Origin: Microvirga alba
GTDB taxonomy: Bacteria; Pseudomonadota; Alphaproteobacteria; Rhizobiales; Beijerinckiaceae
NCBI RefSeq assembly: GCF_015694465.1
Contig: NZ_JADQDO010000002.1
Span: forward strand, 434,001-498,000
Reading direction: 5' to 3'
Length of the DNA: 64,000 nt
The translations under genes and the position numbers were made by a program. Under the pieces are notes generated by a model that was not told where the DNA came from, searched no databases, and was given only the letters and a program-made list of their open reading frames with translations. Below are positions 8,208-17,272 of this stretch, one piece after another (positions within the stretch are counted from its first letter, which is position 1; the number at the start of each line of letters is the position of its first letter).

Positions 8208-9113
8208 ATGCTCGCCGACACCCCCTCTCCCGGGACTTCTCCCAACGATCTGGTGAAGGACACGACGACGGCCACGTTCCGTCAGGACGTGCTGAACGAA
8301 TCGATGAAGCAGCCCGTGCTGGTCGATTTCTGGGCGCCCTGGTGCGGCCCGTGCAAGCAGCTCACCCCCGTTATCGAAAAGGCGGTGCGTGACGCCGGCG
8401 GCAAGGTGAAGCTCGTCAAAATGAACATCGACGAGCATCCGCAGATCGCGGGCCAGCTTGGGGTACAGTCGATTCCCGCCGTCTTCGCCTTCCAGCGCGG
8501 CCAGCCGGTCGATGGCTTCATGGGTGCGCTGCCGGAGAGCCAGATCAAGGCCTTCATCGAGCGCCTTGTCGGCCCCCTCGGCCCGACCGCCACCGACGAG
8601 CTGATGGCCGAGGCGGCACAGGCCGCCGAGAATGGCGATGCGGGTGCTGCGGCCGAGCTTTACGCCGCCGTGCTTGCGCAGGAACCTGAGAATGTGACCG
8701 CCCTCGCGGCGATGGCGAAGCTGCATGTGGACGTGGGTGACCTCGAAGGCGCGAAGCGTCTGCTCGACGCCACGCCCGCGGCCAAGGCGAATGACCCGGC
8801 GATCCTGGGCGCGCGCGCCGCCATCGAACTCGCCGAGCAGGCCGAATCGCTCGGCGACGTGGCGGACCTTGTGCGCAAGGTCGAGGCGAACCCGCTCGAC
8901 CATCAGGCGCGCTTCGATCTCGCCGTGGCGCTCAACGCGCGCGGCAAGCGTGAAGAAGCGCTCGATCAGCTCCTTGAAATCGTCCGCCGCGACCGCAATT
9001 GGAACGAAGACGGCGCGCGCAAGCAGCTCGTCCAGTTCTTCGAGGCCTGGGGCCCGATGGATGAGATGACCCTCGCAGGACGCCGGAGACTCTCCTCGAT
9101 CCTGTTTGCGTGA
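8208..9113 (+). CDS. Thioredoxin-fold co-chaperone with TPR tail (CnoX/YbbN family)
   Basis: 301 residues. The thioredoxin domain (about 20-125) carries WAPWCGPCK with both redox cysteines (C46, C49). It is followed by a helical TPR-like region (about 140-290), the arrangement of CnoX/YbbN, which protects substrates from oxidation and hands them to GroEL or DnaK. E. coli YbbN lacks the full CxxC, so this version should keep oxidoreductase activity. ATG at 8208 has GAGG upstream. It is followed in the same direction by the Lon-N-domain and UPF0434 genes with short gaps, so these three probably form an operon. Confidence 0.9.
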   Translation: MLADTPSPGTSPNDLVKDTTTATFRQDVLNESMKQPVLVDFWAPWCGPCKQLTPVIEKAVRDAGGKVKLVKMNIDEHPQIAGQLGVQSIPAVFAFQRGQPVDGFMGALPESQIKAFIERLVGPLGPTATDELMAEAAQAAENGDAGAAAELYAAVLAQEPENVTALAAMAKLHVDVGDLEGAKRLLDATPAAKANDPAILGARAAIELAEQAESLGDVADLVRKVEANPLDHQARFDLAVALNARGKREEALDQLLEIVRRDRNWNEDGARKQLVQFFEAWGPMDEMTLAGRRRLSSILFA

Positions 9114-9140
9114 CAGCACTCCACCGCTTGGGAGATCGGA

Positions 9141-9812
9141 ATGGGAATGAACGCGGTTTACCGAGGGCCAGGGGATTGCCCGACGGTCATTCCGGTCTTC
9201 CCTCTTCCGGGTGCGCTCCTGCTGCCGCGCGGCCAGATTCCGCTCAACATTTTCGAGCCGCGCTATCTGGCGATGGTCGATGATGCGCTGCGCGGCGACC
9301 GCGTCATCGGCATGGTGCAACCGGATGCGGATGGCGGCGGCACGGCGCTGGCGCCCAAGCTCTACCATGTGGGCTGCGCGGGCCGGATCACCCAGTTCGC
9401 GGAAACCGGGGACGGGCGTTACCTGATCACGCTCGTCGGCATCTCGCGCTTTCGCATCGAGCAGGACACACCGGCGGCGACGCTTTATCGCCAATGCCGC
9501 GTGACCTTCGAGCCGTTCGCAGCCGATTTCACCGCTCGCGCCGGCGAGAACGAAGTCGATCGCGCGGGCGTGGTGAAGGCGCTGCGTGACTTCGTCGAGG
9601 CGGCGGATGTGCGCGTCGATTGGCGCGGCATCGAGGAAGCGCCGAACGAGGCCCTCGTCAACGCCCTTTGCATGATGAGCCCCTTCGGCGTGCGCGAGAA
9701 GCAGGCGTTGCTCGAAGCTCCCAATCTCAAGAAGCGCGCCGAAGTGTTGATCGCGCTGACCGAAATCGAGCTCGCCCGCGGCGGCGCGGCGTCCGACACC
9801 ACGATGCAATAG
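9141..9812 (+). CDS. Lon N-terminal (LON substrate-binding) domain protein
   Basis: 223 residues covering essentially one LON/PUA-like domain: [19 protein letters not shown] near the N-terminus, [15 protein letters not shown], then the helical part typical of Lon N-domains. No ATPase or protease domain is present. Stand-alone LON-domain proteins are common in alphaproteobacteria next to a thioredoxin-TPR gene, as here; their role is undefined but presumed to involve polypeptide recognition. The start has GGGAG 8 bp upstream. The stop is 11 bp from the next start. Confidence 0.88.
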   Translation: MGMNAVYRGPGDCPTVIPVFPLPGALLLPRGQIPLNIFEPRYLAMVDDALRGDRVIGMVQPDADGGGTALAPKLYHVGCAGRITQFAETGDGRYLITLVGISRFRIEQDTPAATLYRQCRVTFEPFAADFTARAGENEVDRAGVVKALRDFVEAADVRVDWRGIEEAPNEALVNALCMMSPFGVREKQALLEAPNLKKRAEVLIALTEIELARGGAASDTTMQ

Positions 9813-9823
9813 GAATGAAACCC

Positions 9824-10030
9824 ATGACCGAGGATGCTCCGCACCCCGTCGAGACGACCCGCATCGACCCCAAGCTTCTGGAGCTTCTGGTCTGCCCGCT
9901 GACCAAGGAATCGCTCGATTACGACCCGGTTCGCCAGGAACTCATCAGCCGCCAGGCCAAGCTCGCCTATCCGATCCGCGACGGCATCCCGATCATGCTG
10001 CCCGAAGAGGCGCGACCTTTGAGCGATTGA
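9824..10030 (+). CDS. UPF0434/Trm112-like small protein
   Basis: 68 residues. The segment [17 protein letters not shown] followed by [12 protein letters not shown] is the signature of the Trm112-like family, small zinc-ribbon-related proteins that in other lineages activate methyltransferases. Only one of the usual zinc-binding cysteines (Cys in VCPLT) is retained, so metal binding is doubtful. ATG at 9824 is chosen over ATG at 9815 because the TAGGA site lies 10 bp upstream of the former and only 1-2 bp from the latter. Last gene of the thioredoxin-LON operon. Confidence 0.88.
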   Translation: MTEDAPHPVETTRIDPKLLELLVCPLTKESLDYDPVRQELISRQAKLAYPIRDGIPIMLPEEARPLSD

Positions 10031-10082
10031 GGGACGGCCCCGTGACCGCGGCAAACCGGGAAACGGCGCTACCCTCTGACCG

Positions 10083-10973
10083 CTAAGCCGACGCCTCCCG
10101 CTCCCGAATCGCCTCTGCCAACGCCAGAACCCGCTTCGCCATGTCCGCGTGAAGCCGCTCGACCATGCGCCCATTGATGGCAACCGCGCCCTTATCCGCG
10201 TTCTCCGGCCGCTCGAAGGCGGCGATGACCACGCGGGCGGCATCAATCTCGGCATGGGAGGGCGCGAACACGTCGTTGGCCGTCGCGATCTGGTTGGGAT
10301 GAATCAGGGTCTTGCCGTCGAACCCGCAATCGCGGCCCTGTTCGCACTCGGCCCGAAGCCCGATCTCGTCGGAGAGGCTGTTGTAGACTCCGTCGAGAAT
10401 ATCGATGCCATAGGCTCGCGCCGCGGCGAGCGCGGTCATCAGCCAAGGCAGCATCGTCGCGCGTCCGGGCGCGAGGCGGGTCCGCATGTCCTTGGCGAGA
10501 TCGTTGGTTCCCATGACAAAGCAGGACAGGCGCGTATCCACATCATGCGCGGCGCTTGCGATGGCAGCAGCGTCGAGGATGGCGAGCGGCGTCTCGATCA
10601 TCGCCCAGACCCGCGTGCGCTCCGGCGCGCCGAGCCGCCGCAGGCGGGTGCCGACCGCCACGAGCGCATCCGCCGACGACACCTTTGGGACGAGAACCGC
10701 ATCCGGCGCCGCGGTCGCGGCGGCGATCAGGTCGGCCTCGCCCCAAGGCGTGTCCAAGGCGTTGACCCGAACCACCACCTCGCGCGACCCATAGTCGCCG
10801 CTCCTCACCGCATCGCACACCTGTTCGCGCGCCACCGCCTTCATCTCGGGCGCGACCGCGTCCTCCAGATCGAAAATCAGAGTATCGGCGGCAAGGGTCC
10901 TGGCCTTCTCGAGGGCGCGGGCATTGGAACCGGGCATGTAGAGCGCGCTTCGGCGCGGACGGAGGGGGATCAT
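10083..10973 (-). CDS. CitE-like HpcH/HpaI aldolase/citrate lyase family protein
   Basis: 296 residues. Conserved elements are LRPRRSALYMPGSNARAL, LIFDLEDAV (metal/CoA site), VVRVNALDTPW, AVLVPKVSSA and MIETPLAIL, as in the CitE subgroup that cleaves or forms acyl-CoA thioesters of malyl, citramalyl or citryl type. No citD or citF genes adjoin, so it is not part of a citrate lyase complex; a malyl-CoA or citramalyl-CoA lyase or thioesterase role is more likely. AGAGG precedes the ATG. Convergent with the UPF0434 gene and divergent from the fusion gene at 11058. Confidence 0.88.
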   Translation of the reverse strand: MIPLRPRRSALYMPGSNARALEKARTLAADTLIFDLEDAVAPEMKAVAREQVCDAVRSGDYGSREVVVRVNALDTPWGEADLIAAATAAPDAVLVPKVSSADALVAVGTRLRRLGAPERTRVWAMIETPLAILDAAAIASAAHDVDTRLSCFVMGTNDLAKDMRTRLAPGRATMLPWLMTALAAARAYGIDILDGVYNSLSDEIGLRAECEQGRDCGFDGKTLIHPNQIATANDVFAPSHAEIDAARVVIAAFERPENADKGAVAINGRMVERLHADMAKRVLALAEAIREREASA

Positions 10974-11057
10974 GGAAATACCTCTGGGGTAGAAGTATCG
11001 ATAAACTCGACCTTTAGTGGGATTCTATGCCAGCACCAAGCTGGCAGGAGAAGAATC

Positions 11058-12782
11058 ATGGGGCGTTGGATCGCCGGCGTGGACGGTTGCAAAGGGGGCT
11101 GGATAGTTGTCTTGCGCGACCTCGATTCTCCAGAAAACATCAGAGTTAGGATCGAGCCCGACTTCATATCATTGATCGCGTGTGACGAGGCTCCAATCGT
11201 CATTGCGGTGGACATGCCGATTGGCCTTCCCAAGGAGGTCGGCAGACTGGGGCGAAAGGCCGAGGAGATGGTACGCCCGTTACTCGGATCGCTTCGGAAT
11301 GCCGTTTTCCCCACGTCCACCCGGCCAGTCATCTATGCTGAAGATTACACTTCCGCGATTAGTCTGGCTCGCTCAGGCCTCCAACCGTTCGCTCCGTCAC
11401 CTGTCGCGAAAGCCATCTTCCCACGGATTCGGCAAATCGATTCATTGCTCCGGGAACGCCCGGATGTTTGTGAGCGTGTATACGAGGTTCATCCGGAGCT
11501 TGCATTTTGGACGATGAACGAAGAACGTTCTCTCTCTGAGACGAAGAGAACGCAATCTGGTATTGAAATACGCCGTGCGCTGCTACGCAGCGCTGGCATC
11601 CCAAATCTAACAACCGATTCAATGCCGCCGCGTGGCGCAAAAACGGATGACCTGCTTGATGCACTGGCGGCTTTGGTTGTTGCCGAGCAAATAGCCGCCG
11701 GACGAGGTAAGCCTTACCCAAACCCTCCCGAGTTTGATGAATTCGGTTTGCCTGCTGCTATTTGGAGCTTCGAGGTTGACCGCATCTCATCCTCTCAACC
11801 CTCGAAGCCTGGATTGCCCAAGACCTTGACAAACGCTGCCATCACCCGCGCCCATATCGAAGCCGCCCACGCTCGCATCGCCCCACATGTCCGCCGCACC
11901 CCGTCCTGGACCCTGCCCGGCGCGTTCGGCCATGACGGACCGGTGAGCCTGAAGCTTGAATTTCTGCAGCATGCGGGCTCGTTCAAGACGCGGGGCGCGT
12001 TCAATACGCTGTTGTCGAAGCCCGTGCCCGCCGCAGGCGTCGCCGCGGCATCCGGCGGCAATCACGGGGCGGCGGTGGCCTACGCGGCCAAGCAGCTTGG
12101 GTTGAAAGCCCGCATCTTCGTGCCGGAAATCTCAAGCCCCGCGAAAATCGCGGTCATTCGCTCCCATGGGGCCGACGTGGTGATCGGCGGCGCGCGTTAT
12201 GCGGATGCGCAAGCCGCCTGCGACCGTTACGTGGCCGAGAGCGGGGCGCTGCGCATTCATCCGTTCGATGCGGATGCCACCATCGCCGGTCAGGGCACGG
12301 TCGCGCTCGAATGGGAAGCGGATGCCGCGCCCCTCGACACGGTTCTCATCGCGGTCGGCGGCGGCGGGCTGATCAGCGGCGTCGCGAGCTGGTGGGCGGG
12401 GCGCGTGAAAGTGGTCGGCGTCGAGCCCGAAGGCTCGCGCGCTCTCCATGCCGCCCTCGAAGCCGGAAAGCCCGTCGATGTGGACGTCGATTCCATCGCC
12501 GCCGATTCGCTCGGCGCGCGCAATACGGGCGACCTCGTCTATTCGATCTGCGGCAACAGCGTGGACCACGTCGCGCTCGTCACGGACGAGGCGATCCGCC
12601 AGGCGCAAGCCCAACTCTGGCGCGATTGGCGCATCGCCACCGAACCGGGCGGCGCAACGGCACTCGCCGCGCTCACCTCAGGCGCTTACAAGCCCAAACC
12701 CGGCGAGCGGGTCGGCGTGCTTCTCTGCGGCGCGAATGTGGAGCTCGCAAAGCTCGACAGCGTGGTGCAAAGCCTCGCTTGA
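11058..12782 (+). CDS. DUF429 domain fused to PLP-dependent serine/threonine dehydratase
   Basis: One open frame of 574 residues. Residues 1-240 (MGRWIAGVDGCKGGW, VDMPIGLP, YEVHPELAF, TDDLLDALAALV) are a complete DUF429 domain, an RNase-H-like predicted nuclease. Residues 257-574 are a complete fold-type II PLP enzyme: HAGSFKTRGAF (Schiff-base Lys about 310), ASGGNHGAA, VGGGGLISG, typical of threonine/serine dehydratases. No stop separates them, and no ATG or GTG starts the second domain; TTG at 11814 or 11826 are the only separate starts. The DUF429 part is visibly lower in GC than its surroundings, suggesting transfer. Either a true fusion or two genes with an in-frame read-through. GGAG lies 9 bp before the ATG. 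Confidence 0.8.
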   Translation: MGRWIAGVDGCKGGWIVVLRDLDSPENIRVRIEPDFISLIACDEAPIVIAVDMPIGLPKEVGRLGRKAEEMVRPLLGSLRNAVFPTSTRPVIYAEDYTSAISLARSGLQPFAPSPVAKAIFPRIRQIDSLLRERPDVCERVYEVHPELAFWTMNEERSLSETKRTQSGIEIRRALLRSAGIPNLTTDSMPPRGAKTDDLLDALAALVVAEQIAAGRGKPYPNPPEFDEFGLPAAIWSFEVDRISSSQPSKPGLPKTLTNAAITRAHIEAAHARIAPHVRRTPSWTLPGAFGHDGPVSLKLEFLQHAGSFKTRGAFNTLLSKPVPAAGVAAASGGNHGAAVAYAAKQLGLKARIFVPEISSPAKIAVIRSHGADVVIGGARYADAQAACDRYVAESGALRIHPFDADATIAGQGTVALEWEADAAPLDTVLIAVGGGGLISGVASWWAGRVKVVGVEPEGSRALHAALEAGKPVDVDVDSIAADSLGARNTGDLVYSICGNSVDHVALVTDEAIRQAQAQLWRDWRIATEPGGATALAALTSGAYKPKPGERVGVLLCGANVELAKLDSVVQSLA

Positions 12783-12799
12783 GATTGCGATTCGACGGA

Positions 12800-13210
12800 T
12801 CAGGCCGGCTTCTCGCAATTCACCATCCACGGGATGCCGAATTGGTCGACGAGCATGCCGAAACGGACGGCCCAGAAGGTTTCCTGCATCGGCATCCGCA
12901 CCGCTCCGTTTTCGGCCAGCGCGTGAAAGACGCGTTCCGCCTCGCTCGGATCTTCGGTGTTGATCGACACGGAGAAGCCTTTCGTTCCCTCGTAACGATC
13001 CGGCGAGGCGTCGGATCCCATCAAGACATTGCCGCCGGCAACGAGGCGCGCATGAAGGATTGTGTCGAGCGATTCCGGCGGCACATGGTCGGCCGCTGGC
13101 GTCCCGCGATGCGGGATCATGGCGACGATCTCGCCGCCGAGGCATTTCGCGTAGAACTTGAATGCCTCTTCGCACCGGCCGTTGAAGATCAGATAGGGAT
13201 TCATCTGCAT
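12800..13210 (-). CDS. VOC-family (PhnB-like) protein
   Basis: 136 residues with the PhnB-type glyoxalase/bleomycin-resistance fold: N-terminal NPYLIFNGRCEEAFKFY, GGEIVAM, LVAGGNVLMGSD, FGMLVDQFGIPWMVNCEK. PhnB-like proteins are abundant in Rhizobiales but biochemically uncharacterised; the common database name '3-demethylubiquinone methyltransferase' is not supported. The start (or ATG two codons later) has AAGGA upstream. Convergent with the dehydratase fusion, 17 bp apart. Confidence 0.87.
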   Translation of the reverse strand: MQMNPYLIFNGRCEEAFKFYAKCLGGEIVAMIPHRGTPAADHVPPESLDTILHARLVAGGNVLMGSDASPDRYEGTKGFSVSINTEDPSEAERVFHALAENGAVRMPMQETFWAVRFGMLVDQFGIPWMVNCEKPA

Positions 13211-13300
13211 CGTGGATTCCTTGAAGACGAACGAGTATGCCCGCAGCCGACAAGGCTGGGCAATAAAACCGCAGCTGCCTGACGCGACCCTTAGCCTGCC

Positions 13301-13933
13301 CTACTTCTTCGCCTCGACCGCCATCTGCACAGCGAGCCCACCGAGGACCGTGCCCATGAGCCAGCGCTGGACCGTGATCCAGCGGGGATTACGCGCCAGA
13401 AAGGCCGCGATCGTTCCCGCCGTGATCGCGATCAGGGCGTTGACGGACAGGCTGATGGCGATCTGCGTGGATCCGAGCACGAGGGATTGGGCCAGCACGT
13501 TCCCCTTCGACGGGTCGATGAATTGCGGCAGGAGCGACAGATAGAGCATCGCGGCCTTCGGGTTCAGCAGGTTCGTCACCAGGCCCATGGTGAAAAGCTT
13601 GGCGTGGCTGTCCCGCGGCAGTTCCCGCACCTGGAAGGGCGAGCGCCCGTTCGGCTTCAGGGCCTGCCAGGCAAGATAGAGGAGATAGGCCGCGCCGGTC
13701 AGGCGAAGGGCGTCATAGGCATAAGGCACGGCGAAGATGAGGGACGTGATGCCCAAAGCCGCGCACAGCATGTAAAACAGAAATCCGAGCGCCACGCCGC
13801 CGAGCGAGACCAGCCCGGCCATGCGCCCTTGGCAGATCGAGCGGGAAATCAGGTAGATCATGTTCGGGCCGGGGGTCAGAACCATGCCCAGGGCGACGAG
13901 CCCGAAGGCGATGGCTGTCGTCATTTCAACCAT
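13301..13933 (-). CDS. LysE/RhtB family amino-acid exporter
   Basis: 210 residues with six predicted membrane segments. Family motifs include LTPGPNMIYLISRS near the N-terminus, GxxxGxxxY-like packing and LNPKAAMLYLSLLPQF. Inner-membrane efflux of amino acids or analogues by proton exchange is the family role. ATG at 13933 is preferred: GAGGAG lies 8 bp upstream, whereas it is only 2 bp from the ATG at 13939. A second LysE-type gene is at 21284; the two are clearly diverged. Confidence 0.9.
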   Translation of the reverse strand: MVEMTTAIAFGLVALGMVLTPGPNMIYLISRSICQGRMAGLVSLGGVALGFLFYMLCAALGITSLIFAVPYAYDALRLTGAAYLLYLAWQALKPNGRSPFQVRELPRDSHAKLFTMGLVTNLLNPKAAMLYLSLLPQFIDPSKGNVLAQSLVLGSTQIAISLSVNALIAITAGTIAAFLARNPRWITVQRWLMGTVLGGLAVQMAVEAKK

Positions 13934-14043
13934 GAGCATTTCTCCTCGACCGCCGCCTTCATCGCATGGCCCCGCCCGGGGGGAAAGTTCATGACAGCCG
14001 CGAGCGGAGGAATTCAAGTATCGCCCGATGAGGCCTGCGGTAT

Positions 14044-14388
14044 CTACTTCAGCAATCGGACACACCCTCCCGCCGGAAGCTGGTACTTGAATGTCGTAAA
14101 TCTCACGGCGGTCATTTCGTGACCATCAAAGGCAACGAGCATGTTCTCGCCATCCAACGTCCTGATTTCGTCGAATTGATCAGGCTCAATCCCGATGTCT
14201 TGGAGCTGGCCCCGCAAGTTCCCATGCTGGTCGAGGCGGCAGAGAAAGGGGGCGGAAGGTTGTTCGACGCGTTTTGTGACGAGGGCCAAGACCTCGCTGC
14301 GCGGCAAATCCTGGGAGATGGCGCCCAATAGAAGGCCGAAAAGCAGGCAGAATACTGCGCCCAGGAATTGGAGTATCAGACGGCCCAT
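14044..14388 (-). CDS. Hypothetical membrane-anchored or secreted protein
   Basis: 114 residues. A hydrophobic N-terminus (residues 4-24, LILQFLGAVFCLLFGLLLGA) could be a signal peptide or anchor; the rest is hydrophilic with two cysteines and no recognised domain. GGGG lies upstream of the ATG. The gene is lower in GC than neighbouring genes. Confidence 0.55.
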   Translation of the reverse strand: MGRLILQFLGAVFCLLFGLLLGAISQDLPRSEVLALVTKRVEQPSAPFLCRLDQHGNLRGQLQDIGIEPDQFDEIRTLDGENMLVAFDGHEMTAVRFTTFKYQLPAGGCVRLLK

Positions 14389-14579
14389 ACGTTAGCCCCA
14401 TGTTACGTCAACTTAAATTGGTATAAAATTCGCAATCTGCTTTTGCATATATTCCTGAGTGCGTCCATTTCGGCGGCACCCGATGCTTTTCACGTGAACC
14501 CGCGCGTGATCGAGGAAAAGTTGCGCATAAGCCCCGCATCGGCCTAGTGAAGGGACGCAAGCCAGTGAAAGAGACAGCC

Positions 14580-15260
14580 ATGTTTCCAGACCGCCTGACC
14601 GAAGGCTATCGCAGCTTCCTCGACGAACGTTTCGCCCGTGAGAAGGGACGCTATGAATCGCTTGCCGAGCGCGGCCAATCGCCGGAAATCATGGTGGTGG
14701 GCTGCTGCGACAGCCGCGTCTCGCCGGAGGTGATTTTCGACGCGAGCCCCGGAGAGCTGTTCGTGGTCCGCAACGTGGCGAACCTCGTGCCGCCTTACGA
14801 GACCGGGGGCGATTATCACGGCACCAGCGCCGCGCTGGAATTCGCCGTGCAGGCCCTGCGCGTGAAGCACATCGTCGTGATGGGACATGCCCGCTGCGGC
14901 GGCATCCGCGCCTTCGCCGACGACAGCGCTCCGCTCTCGCCCGGCGATTTCATCGGCCGCTGGATGAACCTGATCGCGCCCGCCGCCGAAAAGATCGGCC
15001 CGCGCACGGGCGACGCGGCCGAGTATCAGGCCCGGCTCGAACTCGCCGCCATCGAGAACAGCCTGAAGAACCTGATGACATTTCCATGCGTCCGCATCCT
15101 CACGGAACGCGGCAAGCTTCAGCTCCACGGCGCCTATTTCGGCGTCGCGACCGGCGTGTTGATGATCCGCGACCCGGAAACCGGTGCATTCAAACCGGCG
15201 GTGGAGGACATGCCGGAGCGTGTTTCGATGTTCAGCGCCCGCGAAGCCGGTCCGCTTTAG
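14580..15260 (+). CDS. Beta-class carbonic anhydrase
   Basis: 226 residues. Zinc ligands and the catalytic dyad are visible: CCDSRV (C43, D44, R46) and GHARCGG (H103, C106). Interconverts CO2 and bicarbonate in the cytoplasm. The frame extends upstream to GTG at 14547 (237 residues); ATG at 14580 is preferred because it gives the usual family N-terminus MFPDRLTEGYRSF. Convergent with asd across a short hairpin. Confidence 0.93.
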   Translation: MFPDRLTEGYRSFLDERFAREKGRYESLAERGQSPEIMVVGCCDSRVSPEVIFDASPGELFVVRNVANLVPPYETGGDYHGTSAALEFAVQALRVKHIVVMGHARCGGIRAFADDSAPLSPGDFIGRWMNLIAPAAEKIGPRTGDAAEYQARLELAAIENSLKNLMTFPCVRILTERGKLQLHGAYFGVATGVLMIRDPETGAFKPAVEDMPERVSMFSAREAGPL

Positions 15261-15295
15261 GGCGCTGGATCAAATCCGGTGCGCTTCAAATTGAA

Positions 15296-15318
15296 ATGGC
15301 CGGGACAAGCCCGGCCAT
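15296..15318. repeat. Palindromic repeat/terminator between convergent genes
   Basis: Perfect 9-bp stem ATGGCCGGG/CCCGGCCAT with loop ACAAG. The core is a common alphaproteobacterial intergenic repeat. It lies between the stops of the carbonic anhydrase gene and asd and could terminate both, although T-runs are absent. Confidence 0.55.
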
Positions 15319-15347
15319 GACGAATACGGAGACGAAGGCAGGAAGCC

Positions 15348-16379
15348 TCAGGCCGCCTTTTTCTTCGACGGCAGCAAGCCGCGATTGACCATCGCTTCGG
15401 CGATCTGGATGGCGTTGAGCGCCGCACCCTTACGCAGGTTGTCGGAGACGCACCAGAACGAGAGGCCGTTTTCGACCGTGATGTCCTCGCGGATGCGGGA
15501 GATGTAGGTCGCGTCCTCGCCGGCAGCCTCATGCGGGGTGATGTAACCGCCGGGCTCGTGCTTATCGATCACCATGACGCCGGGTGCCGAGCGCAGGATC
15601 TGGCGCGCCTCGTCCGCCGTAATCGGCTTCTCGAATTCCACGTTCACCGCTTCCGAATGGCTGATGAAGACCGGCACGCGCACGCAAGTGGCGGTGAGCT
15701 TGATCTTGGGGTCCAGGATCTTCTTGGTCTCCGCCATCATCTTCCACTCCTCCTTCGTGTACCCGTCCTCCATGAACACGTCGATCTGGGGGATCAGGTT
15801 GAAGGCGATGCGCTTGGGAAACTTCTTCTCGACCACATCCTGGAGCGAGTAGAGCGCCTTGGTCTGGCGGTCGAGCTCGTCGATGCCGTCCTTGCCCGCG
15901 CCGGAAACCGACTGATAGGTCGCAACGACGACGCGCTTGATGGTGGCGTGATCGTGCAAGGGCTTCAATGCGACGACAAGCTGCGCCGTGGAGCAGTTCG
16001 GGTTGGCGATGATGCCCTTCTTCATCTGGCGCACCGCTTCGGCGTTGACCTCCGGCACCACCAGCGGCACCTCCGGGTCGTAGCGCCAGGCGGACGAGTT
16101 ATCGATCACCACCGCGCCTTGCGCTGCGATCTTGGGCGACCATTCCTTGGAAATCTCGCCGCCGGCCGACATCAGGCAAAGATCGACATCGGAAAAGTCG
16201 TAGGTATCGAGCGTCTTCGCCTTCAGCGTCTTGTCGCCGTAGGAAATCTCGACACCCTGGCTGCGGCGGGAGGCCAGCGCCACCACCTCATCGGCCGGAA
16301 AAGCGCGCTCGGCGAGGATGTTGAGCATCTCGCGGCCCACATTGCCCGTCGCGCCGACGACAGCGACCTTGTAACCCAT
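15348..16379 (-). CDS. asd: Aspartate-semialdehyde dehydrogenase
   Basis: 343 residues, full length. NADP-binding GATGNVGREML (9-19), the NSSAWR segment and catalytic Cys129 in NPNCSTAQL are present. Converts aspartyl phosphate to aspartate semialdehyde, the branch point to lysine, diaminopimelate, threonine and methionine. dapF at 39046 serves the same pathway. GGAGA precedes the ATG. Monocistronic here. Confidence 0.97.
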   Translation of the reverse strand: MGYKVAVVGATGNVGREMLNILAERAFPADEVVALASRRSQGVEISYGDKTLKAKTLDTYDFSDVDLCLMSAGGEISKEWSPKIAAQGAVVIDNSSAWRYDPEVPLVVPEVNAEAVRQMKKGIIANPNCSTAQLVVALKPLHDHATIKRVVVATYQSVSGAGKDGIDELDRQTKALYSLQDVVEKKFPKRIAFNLIPQIDVFMEDGYTKEEWKMMAETKKILDPKIKLTATCVRVPVFISHSEAVNVEFEKPITADEARQILRSAPGVMVIDKHEPGGYITPHEAAGEDATYISRIREDITVENGLSFWCVSDNLRKGAALNAIQIAEAMVNRGLLPSKKKAA

Positions 16380-16641
16380 TGGACTTCTCCTGTTATCGCT
16401 CTCCCCGGAGATATAAGAACCCTTTTCGGGTGTCGCCTCTCGCCCCGACGGGAGAGAGGACCGGGGACGACGAGGCTACTCGACCGTTTTCACGGTCGTC
16501 ATGACGGTTTTCGTTTTGCTCGTCGTGTGCGTGAGCAGCGTCATTGCCATCGTCCATCCGAAGACCCGGTTCGGGCTCGGTGCAGCAGAAACACACCAAA
16601 GGTCAGCCGTCGTCAAGCGCTCTCTTCGGTTTGAGCCCTTT

Positions 16642-17124
16642 TCAATCGCCCGTCAGCACGTCGGTCGAGAGATTGAAGCGGTAGAACACCTTGTCCATTC
16701 TGTCGGCCCCGAGCCGCTCATAGAACGCCTGCGCGCCCCGATTGCCGCCATCGGTGGTCAGATCGATGCGGGTGACGCCGTGGGCGCGGGCGTATTCCGC
16801 GAGCCAGTGCATCAAAGCCGCGCCGATGGCTCGGCCGCGCGCGTCGCTTTCGACGAACAGCTCCTTCACGAAAAGCAGCCCTGTGAGTTTGAAGCCGGGT
16901 CTCAGCATCGCAAAACAGGCAAGACCGACAGCGCGCCCGTCCAGATAGGCCAGGGCATAGCGCGTCCCTTCCGCTTCCCGCATCGATTGCTCAACCATGG
17001 CGCGCGTCGGCTCGATGGGCTGGGCCACATCCGGGCCGACATAGTGCAGGTCCACCGCGCGAACCATCGCTGCGACGTCGGGCGTATCCTCCGGGGTGGC
17101 GAGGCGGATGTGGGGCTGGGACAT
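16642..17124 (-). CDS. GNAT family N-acetyltransferase
   Basis: 160 residues. The acetyl-CoA-binding motif A region is LFVKELFVESDARGRAIGAALM (R/Q-x-x-G-x-A pattern at RGRAIGAAL), and the C-terminal GGNRGAQAFYERLGA segment is typical of the fold. Substrate unknown. No strong ribosome binding site is visible. Between it and asd lies 262 bp with one hairpin resembling half of the long palindromic repeat described at 23853. Confidence 0.9.
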   Translation of the reverse strand: MSQPHIRLATPEDTPDVAAMVRAVDLHYVGPDVAQPIEPTRAMVEQSMREAEGTRYALAYLDGRAVGLACFAMLRPGFKLTGLLFVKELFVESDARGRAIGAALMHWLAEYARAHGVTRIDLTTDGGNRGAQAFYERLGADRMDKVFYRFNLSTDVLTGD

Positions 17125-17272
17125 CGGATGGGCTCGTTAAGGTTTCTCGTTAAGGTCTTCCGGCGGACAGTAACGTTCGATTCACGTTGCTTAGCGAAAG
17201 CTTTCGAAGCTGCGCCAGCGCTACGGTAGAACAATCCCACACGAAATTGCCAGCGCGGGATGTTCAAGCGTG

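Noticed and set aside
10149..11057. Upstream extension of the DUF429-dehydratase frame over the CitE gene
   Set aside because: The extension is antisense to the CitE-like gene; the natural start is ATG 11058 with GGAG upstream.
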